Assembly: GCA_002422425.1 (NCBI GenBank) | Contig: DIVG01000006.1 | Location: 1-64,000, forward strand | Length of the DNA stretch: 64,000 nt | From: Akkermansiaceae bacterium UBA6138 | Lineage (GTDB): Bacteria > Verrucomicrobiota > Verrucomicrobiia > Verrucomicrobiales > DEV007 | Direction: 5' to 3' | Position numbers and translations under genes: made by a program | Notes under the pieces: generated by a model | Seen by the model: only the letters and a program-made list of their open reading frames with translations | What the model was told of the DNA's origin: nothing | Database searches by the model: none | Shown here: positions 54,662 to 62,990 of the stretch, one piece after another | How positions within the stretch are numbered: position 1 is the stretch's first letter | Layout: each line of letters starts with the position of its first letter

Positions 54662-57283
54662 GTGGCAGACGACTTTGAAGATATTGATTTTGACGCGATC
54701 GGCCGATCCGGGAGCAATGTGCCCGTCAGCCCTATCATCCCGCTCCCGCCCTTGAATGACGGAGAACGGACACGGCTGCAGCGGCGGCGACGCAGCCTCT
54801 TCTGGCTGAAATTCTGCGGCTTTCTCTGTCTGATGGTTTTTGTGATGGGAGTGATCGGAATCGCCGGAGCATTCTTCTACCTGAAGCCGCGCTATGACCT
54901 CGCCCAGTCCTTCGATCTCTCCGCACTTGAGGAGGTCGAGGTCGCCAGCCGTATCCTTGACCGGAACGGAAAAGAACTCGGACGGATCTTCGTTCAGAAC
55001 CGACGACCCGTAGCACTTGAAAATGTTTCGAATCACTTTGTCAATGCGCTCCTCTCCGCCGAGGACAGCCGCTTCTACCAGCATGATGGCGTTGATTATG
55101 TCGGGATCATCCGGGCCATCTATTCCAGCCTGCGGTCGAAAGGAATCAACCAGGGTGCCTCGACGATCACCCAACAGCTGGCGCGCCAGACCTTCGAATT
55201 GAAAGACCGCTCCCTGAGCCGCAAGTTCACCGAAATCTTCCTCGCCCAGCGCATCGAGAGACGGATCGGGAGCAAGCAGCGCATCCTCGAACTCTACGTG
55301 AACCGAATTTACTTCGGTGGCGGCTATTACGGGATCGCCGCCGCTTCGGAAGGATACTTCGGAAAAGAACCCGACCGCCTCTCTCTTGTTGAAGCCGCCA
55401 CTCTGGCCGCCACTATTCCCAACCCTTACCACCGGTCACCGCGGAGCTTCCCCGAGGCATCGATGCGCTGGCGAAATCACATCCTCAACCGGATGGAGGC
55501 CGAAGGCCATATCGACAAAGACACCCGCGACCGGCTCCGCGACACCGGGGTGCAGACCGTCGCTAAAGGAAACATCACCGGTAAGTCAGCCTTTGTTTAT
55601 GAGAAAGTGCGGCAGGAGGTCATTGAACTGCTCGGTTACGAGGCGGTCTCGAAGGGTGGCTTCAGCATCCACACCACCATCGACAGAGAGCTCCAGGAGA
55701 AGGCCGAAGCGGCGTTGAAAGAGCGGCTCGGCCTGATCGAGCAACATCCTGATTTCAAGCATTCCACGCTGCGGGAGTACAAAGAGAAAAAAGCGGCTTT
55801 CCAGGAGTCGGCCCACCCCGATCAGACCTTTCCAGCGCCGAAATACCTCCAGGGAGCGCTTCTCATGATCGACAACAAGACCGGGGCAACCATCGCCCGC
55901 GTCGGCGGTCGGGACTTCAGCGACAGCATGTTCGACCGCGTCTCCCAGGGGAAACGCCCGGTTGGAACGGCCTTCAAGCCCTTTGTCTACGCGGCGGCAT
56001 TCGAAGCGGGCTTTTTCCCGGGGACCCTTGTCGATGATACTCCGATGGATACGCGGCAGGTCATGGTCGGCGGAACCACAGGCATTCTCGGAGAATGGGG
56101 CCCTGAAAACGTCGCAAACGTCTACGAGAATGTTATTACCGCGCGCCGCGCGCTCGCCAGGTCAAAAAACGCCGCCACCGTTCGCCTTGGACAAAAAGTG
56201 GGAATCGAGCCAGTTGTGAGGTTGGCGCAGAACGCGGGCTTGAGCTTCGGGGGTGATTTGCAAAAGTTCAATGCCACCTTCCTCGGACGCAACCCCTCCT
56301 CGCCTGAAGACCTCTGTCTCGCCTACACGATCTTCCCCAACAACGGCCGCCGGGCCGAGAAGACCCACATCATCGCCAACATTAAGGACAGTCTCGGCAA
56401 CATCATCTACACCCCCAGCATTGCCATGAAGAGCGGTCAGGCGATCGATCGTTATACGGCACATCAGATCAATAGCATCCTTTCGGACTCCTTCGACTAT
56501 GGCACCGGCGGTAAAGCCCGGGCGGAATACGGGCTCGGTGAATACCCCGTCGCCGGGAAGAGCGGCACGGAATATGACTTCACCGACAACTGGTTCATCG
56601 GTTACACCTCAGAGGTGACCTGCGTCGTGTGGGCCGGCTTCGATCAAAGTGCGTCCATCTACCCCGGCGCTTTCAGTTCCGACACTGTCCTGCCCGTGTG
56701 GACGCTCGTGATGAACGAAGCGGCGAAGACTTTCGAACCCAAAGCGTTTCTCCCTCCGCCCGATGCCGAACCGGTCGAAATCTGCCTGAAGTCCGGGGAG
56801 CTCGCCTCGGATGACTGCTATGAAGTCCTCCAGAAAGCCGACGGAATCTCCTCGCAGGTGCGCTGCACTTACAATGAATTCCTTCGTCCCGGGACAAATC
56901 TTGAGATGATCTGCCATATCCACGGGAAGGGAGGCAACCGACTCCGCCAGCTCACAAACCAGACAAAGAAAGGTCCACTCGTAGCGAGCTATGTCGTGCA
57001 GGAAAATGCGAGCCCGGTCCTGCCGGTGGCCCCGACTATCATTGGCACGGATGATCCCTATAATTCTTTTGCTCCCGTCATCCGCGCGAGGGTCGCTCCG
57101 GTCGTCGCGCAAGTGATCGAACCGGGCGATGACGGCGACCCGGCGGCACCTGGTGCGCCTGCGGAGGAAATCGGGAACAACGGGATCCCGGTGGCGCGGC
57201 CGGTCATGACCGATAGCGAAGACGAAGAACTGCCCGCCCAACGGGTTCGCCCCCCCGCCCCACGCGCGATTGAATTCGATTAG
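54662..57283 (+). CDS. Class A penicillin-binding protein, Thr at the expected transpeptidase Ser
   Basis: The 873-residue bifunctional PBP has a cytoplasmic N-terminus, a membrane helix at about 53-80, a GT51 domain with Glu134 in AEDSRFYQHDG and GASTITQQLARQ, and a transpeptidase domain. In that domain the SxxK motif reads TAFK (436-439, within PVGTAFKPF), with Thr436 where the acyl-accepting Ser is expected. The SxN motif SKN (501-503) and the KSGT box (633-636) are present. A Pro/Ala-rich C-terminal tail follows. It polymerises glycan chains; the transpeptidase activity is uncertain. The GTG start is supported by the divergent layout. Confidence 0.9.
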   Translation: MADDFEDIDFDAIGRSGSNVPVSPIIPLPPLNDGERTRLQRRRRSLFWLKFCGFLCLMVFVMGVIGIAGAFFYLKPRYDLAQSFDLSALEEVEVASRILDRNGKELGRIFVQNRRPVALENVSNHFVNALLSAEDSRFYQHDGVDYVGIIRAIYSSLRSKGINQGASTITQQLARQTFELKDRSLSRKFTEIFLAQRIERRIGSKQRILELYVNRIYFGGGYYGIAAASEGYFGKEPDRLSLVEAATLAATIPNPYHRSPRSFPEASMRWRNHILNRMEAEGHIDKDTRDRLRDTGVQTVAKGNITGKSAFVYEKVRQEVIELLGYEAVSKGGFSIHTTIDRELQEKAEAALKERLGLIEQHPDFKHSTLREYKEKKAAFQESAHPDQTFPAPKYLQGALLMIDNKTGATIARVGGRDFSDSMFDRVSQGKRPVGTAFKPFVYAAAFEAGFFPGTLVDDTPMDTRQVMVGGTTGILGEWGPENVANVYENVITARRALARSKNAATVRLGQKVGIEPVVRLAQNAGLSFGGDLQKFNATFLGRNPSSPEDLCLAYTIFPNNGRRAEKTHIIANIKDSLGNIIYTPSIAMKSGQAIDRYTAHQINSILSDSFDYGTGGKARAEYGLGEYPVAGKSGTEYDFTDNWFIGYTSEVTCVVWAGFDQSASIYPGAFSSDTVLPVWTLVMNEAAKTFEPKAFLPPPDAEPVEICLKSGELASDDCYEVLQKADGISSQVRCTYNEFLRPGTNLEMICHIHGKGGNRLRQLTNQTKKGPLVASYVVQENASPVLPVAPTIIGTDDPYNSFAPVIRARVAPVVAQVIEPGDDGDPAAPGAPAEEIGNNGIPVARPVMTDSEDEELPAQRVRPPAPRAIEFD

Positions 57284-57332
57284 AATATCCACTCAGGGTG
57301 ACAGGGCAACGTTTCCCAACACAAGCTCGCAC

Positions 57333-57701
57333 ATGCTAACGATCATCAAACTTCTCGTTTCCGCCGGTCTCATCTACACGGTGAATGAAATTGTCATCAC
57401 CCGAAGCCGCCCCTTTCTCGGGAGTCTCATCGCCTCCCTGCCGCTCGTCTCGTTAATCACCTTCGTCTGGATCTGGTTCGGCATGCAGGGAGATCCCGCC
57501 GCACGGGCTGAGAAACTTGCCGCTCACTCCACCGGGGTCTTCTGGTTCGTCCTGCCAAGCCTGCCCATGTTCCTTGTCTTTCCCTGGCTCCTCCGCAAAG
57601 GGATCTCCTTCTGGCCGACGCTGCTACTCTGCTGTCTCCTCACCATGATGCTCTACGCGGGCATGGTCGTGATTCTGAAGCGCTTCGGAATCGACATGTA
57701 G
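57333..57701 (+). CDS. DUF3147 family membrane protein
   Basis: The 122-residue protein has four membrane helices and matches DUF3147: SLIASLPLVSLITFVWIW, HSTGVFWFVLPSLPMFLVFPWLL and a last helix LTMMLYAGMVVIL. Function is unknown. The ATG at 57333 starts the first helix; earlier in-frame sequence overlaps the PBP stop region. It is convergent with the A-type carrier gene, 17 bp apart. Confidence 0.82.
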   Translation: MLTIIKLLVSAGLIYTVNEIVITRSRPFLGSLIASLPLVSLITFVWIWFGMQGDPAARAEKLAAHSTGVFWFVLPSLPMFLVFPWLLRKGISFWPTLLLCCLLTMMLYAGMVVILKRFGIDM

Positions 57702-57718
57702 GAAAAGAGCCCAGGCTC

Positions 57719-58081
57719 CTAGGCGGCAAAACTTTCTCCGCACGAGCAGGTCACGACGGCATTCGGATTCGTCACCTTGAAACCGCCCTGCTGCAGGTCA
57801 TCGCTGTAATCAAGCTCGGAGCCGGTCACAAAAAGGGCGCTTTTCGGGTCAATCACGACACGCACTTCATTCGACTGGATAAGGATGTCGCGATTCGCCG
57901 GTCCATCGACGAGGTCCATCTTATACTGCAAGCCCGAACATCCTCCACCGATAACGGCGACACGGAGAGCTCCATGATCGAGCCGCCCCTGCTTCTTTAA
58001 GAGCGAGCGCAGCTTTTGCGATGCGCCGTCCAGCACCTTGATCAGGGTTTCGTTACCGACCTTGTAGTTTACCTCTGTCAC
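57719..58081 (-). CDS. A-type Fe-S carrier protein (IscA/ErpA/SufA family)
   Basis: The 120-residue protein has the three conserved cysteines of A-type carriers: GGGCSGLQY and the C-terminal CSCG pair. The core includes LRVAVIGGGCSG and the tail GFKVTNPNAVVTCSCGESF. It carries Fe-S clusters to target proteins and is separate from the sufCBD genes at 20-23 kb. It could be an ErpA-like carrier; the exact subfamily is not decided. It lies downstream of the helicase's 3' end by 50 bp, same strand. Confidence 0.92.
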   Translation of the reverse strand: MTEVNYKVGNETLIKVLDGASQKLRSLLKKQGRLDHGALRVAVIGGGCSGLQYKMDLVDGPANRDILIQSNEVRVVIDPKSALFVTGSELDYSDDLQQGGFKVTNPNAVVTCSCGESFAA

Positions 58082-58131
58082 GTCGCAAAATTCGGGCAGG
58101 GCGGGGGCCGGCGCAAGTCGGAATAACCGAA

Positions 58132-60141
58132 TCAGGAGGAAAGCATCTCCTTCATCCTTGCGAAGTAATCGGATGCGTAATCCTCGTCAGCCGGAGCCGC
58201 CGCCAGAGTGGAGTGGTCTGTCTCGATGAGCTCCTCCTTGCTAAGCTCGCGGAAAAAGGAACTCGGCTGACAGGGCATCTTGTCCCCATATCGCTTGCGG
58301 CTGCGACACCAGGTGATGGTGAGGTCTTCCTTCGCCCGGGTGATCCCGACGTAAAGCAACCGCCTTTCCTCATCACGACTTCCCTCCTCGAGTGAGCGCG
58401 AGTGAGGGAGAATGCCTTCCTCCACCCCGATGATGTGACAGACAGGGAACTCGAGCCCCTTCGCCGCGTGCATCGTGATAAGAGAGACCCCGTTGCCCTC
58501 GGCCTCGTTCTTCGCATCTTCGCGATCCTGCATGAGGGCCACACTGTCGAGATACCCGCGAAGACCGCGCTTCGACTTTTCGAAATGGCTGTGCATCCCG
58601 TCGATCAGTTCGGAGACATTCTTGCGGCGACTGTCGACCTCCTCGGGCGTCTTGCAGTTCTTCTTAAGGAACTCGGCGTAGCTGATTTCCCTGATCAGCT
58701 CTTCAGTCATCGCCGCATAGTTCGCCGACTTCGTATGGGCAATGTCAGAATAGCGGTAAATGAAGCCGGTAAAAGCCTCAATCGCCTTCTGCGCGCGTGA
58801 AGTAAGGCTGCCGAGGAAATCGATATCGTTCAACGCGGTGAAGACGCTCATCTGGTGATCGATGCTGAATTGCGTCGCGAGCGCGATCGTCCCCTCTCCG
58901 ATTCCGCGCGGCGGCGTCGAGATAACACGCAGGAGACTGACATCATCGTCGTGATTCAGAAAGAGCGCCAAATAAGCGAGGATATCCTTGATTTCACGAC
59001 GCTCGTAAAAGGACTGTCCACCGATGAGCTTGTAGGGAATCTCGTTCTCACGGAGCTTCTCCTCCATCACGCGGGACTGGCTGTTCATCCGGAACAATAT
59101 CGCCATGTCATCGTAGGGGCGCCGCCCGATACGATGGCGGTCCAGCATTTCGCCAATGACCCAGTCGGCCTCGGTCTCGGCATCAGGCATGGCGACCAGG
59201 CGGACCTTTTCACCTTCGCCCCTCCCGCTCCACAGGGTCTTGTCCCGACGATGTAAGTTATGCCGGATAAGGCTGTTGGCGAGCCGCAAAATGCAATTCG
59301 TCGAGCGATAATTCTCCTCAAGCTTGATCACCGTCGGATTCGGGTACATTTGCTCGAAGCCGAGGATATTCGTAATGTCGGCGCCGCGCCAGCCGTAGAT
59401 GCTCTGGTCATCGTCCCCGACGACACAGATATTGCGTTCCTCACCGACGAGCAACCTGAGTAAATCCATCTGCAGGTGATTCGTGTCCTGAAACTCGTCC
59501 ACCATGATATACCGGAAACGCCGCTGCCATTCCCGGCGGATGTCGGCGTTTTCCTGCAACCCCCGCACCGCGAGAATGATGAGATCGTCGAAGTCGACCG
59601 CATTAAGCAACTTCAGCTCCCGCTGGTAAGTGCGGTAGACCTCGCTGATAAGCGAGTCCTCCATCTCGCTGACGGGTTTTCCGGTATTCTTGGCCTGGCT
59701 GATAAGCATATTCGCCAGCTTCGGGTCAAGACTCTCGTCCTTGCCGATTTTTCGGACGATGATACGGCGCAGCAGTCCCACCTGATCGCTCTGCGTGTAG
59801 ATCGAGAAGCTCTTTTTATAGCCGAGGCGCTCAATGCAGGTCCGCAGGATGCGCACACAGAGACTATGAAAAGTCGAGATCGTGACCCGCTCCGCCACTT
59901 CCGGGTCGATCATCGTCCCGACCCGTTCGCGCATCTCATTGGCCGCCTTGTTCGTGAAAGTCACTGCGAGGATCTGTCCGGGCGGGATGCCGTCGTAGAC
60001 CATGCCCGCGATGCGGGTGGTGATGACGCGCGTCTTACCGGTGCCGGCTCCGGCGAGGATGAGGACGGGCCCGTGAATCTGCTCGGCCGCGGCACGCTGG
60101 GGAGGATTGAGGGCAAGCAGGCCCTTCTTGGAATATTTCAA
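58132..60141 (-). CDS. Superfamily I DNA helicase, Rep/PcrA/UvrD type
   Basis: The 669-residue protein is a complete UvrD-like helicase. The Q motif is LNPPQRAAAE, Walker A AGAGTGKT is at residues 30-37, motif II is DEFQDTNHLQ, GDDDQSIYGWRGAD is motif III, and the last conserved parts are TMHAAKGLEF and RRLLYVGITRAKEDL. It unwinds DNA 3' to 5' in repair or replication restart. The length (669, without a long C-terminal domain) is nearer to Rep than to UvrD/PcrA. The ATG start fits the Q motif. Confidence 0.94.
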   Translation of the reverse strand: MKYSKKGLLALNPPQRAAAEQIHGPVLILAGAGTGKTRVITTRIAGMVYDGIPPGQILAVTFTNKAANEMRERVGTMIDPEVAERVTISTFHSLCVRILRTCIERLGYKKSFSIYTQSDQVGLLRRIIVRKIGKDESLDPKLANMLISQAKNTGKPVSEMEDSLISEVYRTYQRELKLLNAVDFDDLIILAVRGLQENADIRREWQRRFRYIMVDEFQDTNHLQMDLLRLLVGEERNICVVGDDDQSIYGWRGADITNILGFEQMYPNPTVIKLEENYRSTNCILRLANSLIRHNLHRRDKTLWSGRGEGEKVRLVAMPDAETEADWVIGEMLDRHRIGRRPYDDMAILFRMNSQSRVMEEKLRENEIPYKLIGGQSFYERREIKDILAYLALFLNHDDDVSLLRVISTPPRGIGEGTIALATQFSIDHQMSVFTALNDIDFLGSLTSRAQKAIEAFTGFIYRYSDIAHTKSANYAAMTEELIREISYAEFLKKNCKTPEEVDSRRKNVSELIDGMHSHFEKSKRGLRGYLDSVALMQDREDAKNEAEGNGVSLITMHAAKGLEFPVCHIIGVEEGILPHSRSLEEGSRDEERRLLYVGITRAKEDLTITWCRSRKRYGDKMPCQPSSFFRELSKEELIETDHSTLAAAPADEDYASDYFARMKEMLSS

Positions 60142-60191
60142 GTGCCGGAGGACGTTGAGCCGTTAAGGGAGGAAGAGAAGACAACGCGGAG

Positions 60192-60653
60192 TTATTTGAT
60201 CAGGCGAATCGCGAAAGGATAGCGATAGGCGACCCCGTTGTTAGCCTCAAGGCAACCGAGTATTCCGAAAACAAGGCCGGCAACAGCTAATGCAGGGATA
60301 AAGAGCACAGAAAAGCACTGCACGACAGGGACCACGCTCAGGAACCCCGCCATAATATAACCGATCAGAATCGTGAGTTGAAAGTTGAGCGCCTCCTTGC
60401 CCTGATCGTTCACGAAAGGACTTTCATCCTTCTTGATCAGCCAGATGACGAGAGGTCCCAGGACATTAGTAACGGCACCGAGAAGATGCGCGAGCAGCGC
60501 CATGGTCTTTTCCTCGGATTCCGGCATTCTGCCAAGACCGGGAACCACTCCCGCCGAAGGAGGGGGGGGCGACAATTTCGCTACCCCGGGGACAGCGGCA
60601 TCCTGCGCCGACGGATTCTCATCAAACGGGGGCGGGGTGTCCTGATCGCTCAT
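60192..60653 (-). CDS. DUF4870 family membrane protein
   Basis: From the ATG at 60651-60653 the protein has 153 residues. An N-terminal acidic/Pro-rich region (1-45) is followed by the DUF4870 part: LLAHLLGAVTNVLGPLVIWLIKKDESPFVNDQGKEALNF and two or three membrane helices. This is the Tic20-like small membrane family. Function is not known. GAGAGGG stands 1-7 bp before the ATG. It precedes the helicase gene by 50 bp on the same strand. Confidence 0.85.
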   Translation of the reverse strand: MSDQDTPPPFDENPSAQDAAVPGVAKLSPPPPSAGVVPGLGRMPESEEKTMALLAHLLGAVTNVLGPLVIWLIKKDESPFVNDQGKEALNFQLTILIGYIMAGFLSVVPVVQCFSVLFIPALAVAGLVFGILGCLEANNGVAYRYPFAIRLIK

Positions 60654-60700
60654 CCCTCTCAATAAAGACGTTTTAAATCGAACTTCAAGCAAATTGAGGG

Positions 60701-61363
60701 TTAACTTTCCCTGTCGTAAACGGTCGGATCGTCCAAGCCGGCCAAGGCAAACGCCTCTTTCCGCTCAACGCAGGTGCCGCATTTCCCGCAGTGGAACCGC
60801 CCGCCCTTGTAACACGACCAGGTCATTCCGAAGTCGACGCCGCGCTTTGCCCCGACGGCAGCGATGTCCTCTTTCCGCACGGCGATGAAGGGGCGCAGCA
60901 CCTCGATCCCGACGTAGGTCCCCGCCCGAATCGCCTCCGCCATCGGCACCATAAAATCTTCCCGGCAGTCGGGATAGATCGCATGGTCGCCCGAATGCGC
61001 CGCGATGACAATGCCCTCCGCCCCGAGGCTCTCCGCATAGCCGGCCGCCACCGCAAGCATGATGCCGTTGCGAAAGGGCACCACGGTCTGCTTCATGTTT
61101 CCGTCCTCGTAGTGACCTTCCGGAATTTCCCCGCCGCTCCTGAGGAGATCACTCGCAAAAAGCTCATCGATAAAGCCGAGCTTCACGATCTCGTGTTTCA
61201 CCCCAAGATGATCACAGTGGTGGGCCGCGAAAGGGATCTCGCGGTCATTGTGCTTCGAACCGTAGTCGAAGCTCAGACCCGCAACCACCTCGTGCGTGAC
61301 AGCCGCTTCATAGAGGGCGGTGACGGAATCCATCCCCCCGCTCACGAGGACGATGACCTTCAT
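60701..61363 (-). CDS. queC: 7-cyano-7-deazaguanine synthase
   Basis: The 220-residue N-type ATP pyrophosphatase has the SGGMDS loop near its N-terminus and the zinc-binding Cys cluster near the end (SCYKGGRFHCGKCGTC). QueC makes preQ0 from 7-carboxy-7-deazaguanine in queuosine synthesis. Its start overlaps the queF stop by 4 bp; queF is upstream on the same strand. queD, queE and the tgt/queA steps are not in this window. Confidence 0.95.
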   Translation of the reverse strand: MKVIVLVSGGMDSVTALYEAAVTHEVVAGLSFDYGSKHNDREIPFAAHHCDHLGVKHEIVKLGFIDELFASDLLRSGGEIPEGHYEDGNMKQTVVPFRNGIMLAVAAGYAESLGAEGIVIAAHSGDHAIYPDCREDFMVPMAEAIRAGTYVGIEVLRPFIAVRKEDIAAVGAKRGVDFGMTWSCYKGGRFHCGKCGTCVERKEAFALAGLDDPTVYDRES

Positions 61364-61806
61364 TTCAGCTCCTCAAGGCCTCCGTCGGGGTAGGACGCCG
61401 TCGCGGTGAGACGTATTCCGCCGCGCGGGGAAAACCGCCCTTTCACAAGGAGCCGGCGGGGCGCGCAGGCACCCGCGATGTCGTCGAGGATGCGATTGAC
61501 GATGTCCTCGTTGAACGAGGGCAGGTTGCGGAAAGAGGCGAGGTAGAATTTCAGCGACTTCGTCTCGACGCAGAGCGCGTCGGGGATGTACTTGATCGTG
61601 AGATGCGCCGTGTCGGGCTGACCCGTGACCGGGCAGAGGGAGCTGAACTCGGGATAATCAAGTTCGATCCAGTAATTGCGTCCCGCATTGCGATTGGGAA
61701 AAAGCTCCAACTTTGCCTCACCGGGTGAACGGGGAAGACGATTTTCGCTATGGCCGAGCAGAGTCAGGTCGCCGGTCGAGGGAGGCGCGGGAGATATGTC
61801 ACTCAT
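61360..61806 (-). CDS. queF: NADPH-dependent preQ0 reductase
   Basis: The 148-residue protein is of the short (type I, YkvM-like) QueF group. The catalytic Cys58 is in SSLCPVTGQPD with Asp65, and the substrate-binding parts ESKS-like VETKSLKFYLASFRN and HLTIKYIPD are clear. It reduces preQ0 to preQ1. Its product step directly follows QueC, and the two genes overlap by 4 bp. The length is standard for type I. Confidence 0.94.
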   Translation of the reverse strand: MSDISPAPPSTGDLTLLGHSENRLPRSPGEAKLELFPNRNAGRNYWIELDYPEFSSLCPVTGQPDTAHLTIKYIPDALCVETKSLKFYLASFRNLPSFNEDIVNRILDDIAGACAPRRLLVKGRFSPRGGIRLTATASYPDGGLEELK

Positions 61807-61853
61807 CAGGATGGGGAAGCAGCAAAACCACGGGAATGGCCCGCCGCAAGCGA

Positions 61854-62918
61854 TTATGACTTTTTTACCACAATTTCGACCCGACGGTTGAGCGACTGCT
61901 GATCGGCGTCCCCATCGACCGGGACAATGGGACGAGACTTGCCAAGGCCGAGCACTTTGATGTTGGCCGCATCGATGCGAAGGCGATCAACCAGCCATCG
62001 GCGCACGGCTTCGGCACGCTTCAAACTGAGAGTGCGATTGAAATCATCCCCTCCGAAACTGTCGGTGTGCCCCTCGATGATAAAACTCGCCTCGGGGTTC
62101 GTCTGCACAATAAAGGCGAGTTTCATCATGCTGAGGCGGGCTTCCTCCTTTAACTCGAACTCATTGTATCCGAAGAGAATGTCGGTGGGCAGCGCGATCT
62201 TTTCCCCGCCCGCAGCGATACCGCCGGTGCGCCCGATGAGCTCGTCAAGGCTGGCATATCCCTTCACAAATTCGTCCGCGCCCGTGCCGAACGCTTTAGC
62301 CGCCGCTTCTTTGAAAAAGCCGTCAGTGTCCGCGCCTGCCCCAAGATCGTCTCCGGCATTCAGCTCGAGCACCGGCTGGGTCGCCGAGACCGTCGCCGAC
62401 GAATCAACGAGCTTGTTGCGCATTTCCGCGAGGTCCCGGGAAAGCATTTCGGCGGCGGAAATCTCCATGCTGCCGGCGGCAATATCGAGCGCCTGCCCCG
62501 GCGCCTTCGGGGCGGCGTCCGAAAAGATCTGCGGAGACTCAATCGGCGACATTCGCATTGTTTCGTCTTTCATCTGCTCCATCAGATCGAACTCGTCGAG
62601 CGACTTGTCGACCATCTCGAGGTCGCTTAGCTTTTCCGGCTTTATCTCAAGCTCCTCAGAAGAAACGGGCACGGCGAGCAGTTCGTTCAGCTTGTCCGCA
62701 TCAATCGTGACCTGCTCGCGCTGATTGCGCCACACAATCTCACCACCCGCCAACGCGCTACTGCGTCTCTCAATACCGCTGAGAACGACATAGAGGATTA
62801 AGTGAATAATCACGGAAACAAGAATCGCAAGAAGAACCCACCATCCGAGATTCCGCGTCTCCACTTTGAAGACTGACTTGCCCTGCATCCCCGGGTGCCA
62901 ATTATATTCTGTAGCCAT
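61854..62918 (-). CDS. OmpA-family protein with N-terminal membrane anchor
   Basis: The 354-residue protein has one membrane helix near the N-terminus (about 27-50) rather than a signal peptide, a long periplasmic linker (50-240) with several acidic segments, and a C-terminal OmpA-type peptidoglycan-binding domain (about 240-350). That domain shows ILFGYNEFELKEEA, IIEGHTDSFGGDDFNRTLSLKRAEAVRRWLV and NRRVEIVV. The layout is MotB/Pal-like, anchored in the inner membrane and reaching the wall. It stands alone, divergent from the lipase-maturation-factor gene. Confidence 0.88.
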   Translation of the reverse strand: MATEYNWHPGMQGKSVFKVETRNLGWWVLLAILVSVIIHLILYVVLSGIERRSSALAGGEIVWRNQREQVTIDADKLNELLAVPVSSEELEIKPEKLSDLEMVDKSLDEFDLMEQMKDETMRMSPIESPQIFSDAAPKAPGQALDIAAGSMEISAAEMLSRDLAEMRNKLVDSSATVSATQPVLELNAGDDLGAGADTDGFFKEAAAKAFGTGADEFVKGYASLDELIGRTGGIAAGGEKIALPTDILFGYNEFELKEEARLSMMKLAFIVQTNPEASFIIEGHTDSFGGDDFNRTLSLKRAEAVRRWLVDRLRIDAANIKVLGLGKSRPIVPVDGDADQQSLNRRVEIVVKKS

Positions 62919-62990
62919 CGTGCGCGAACTCGGTCAACTCTAATGCATTTTCACCTTTCAGCAAAGGGCGAACGTGGCAATATAAGACTT

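Noticed and set aside
54617..55432. Upstream extension of the MidA-like gene
   Set aside because: The extra 270 codons run antisense through the PBP gene; the MidA family starts near the ATG at 54616.
61807..61853. preQ1 riboswitch before queF
   Set aside because: The gap to the upstream gene is only 47 bp and shows no aptamer-like structure.
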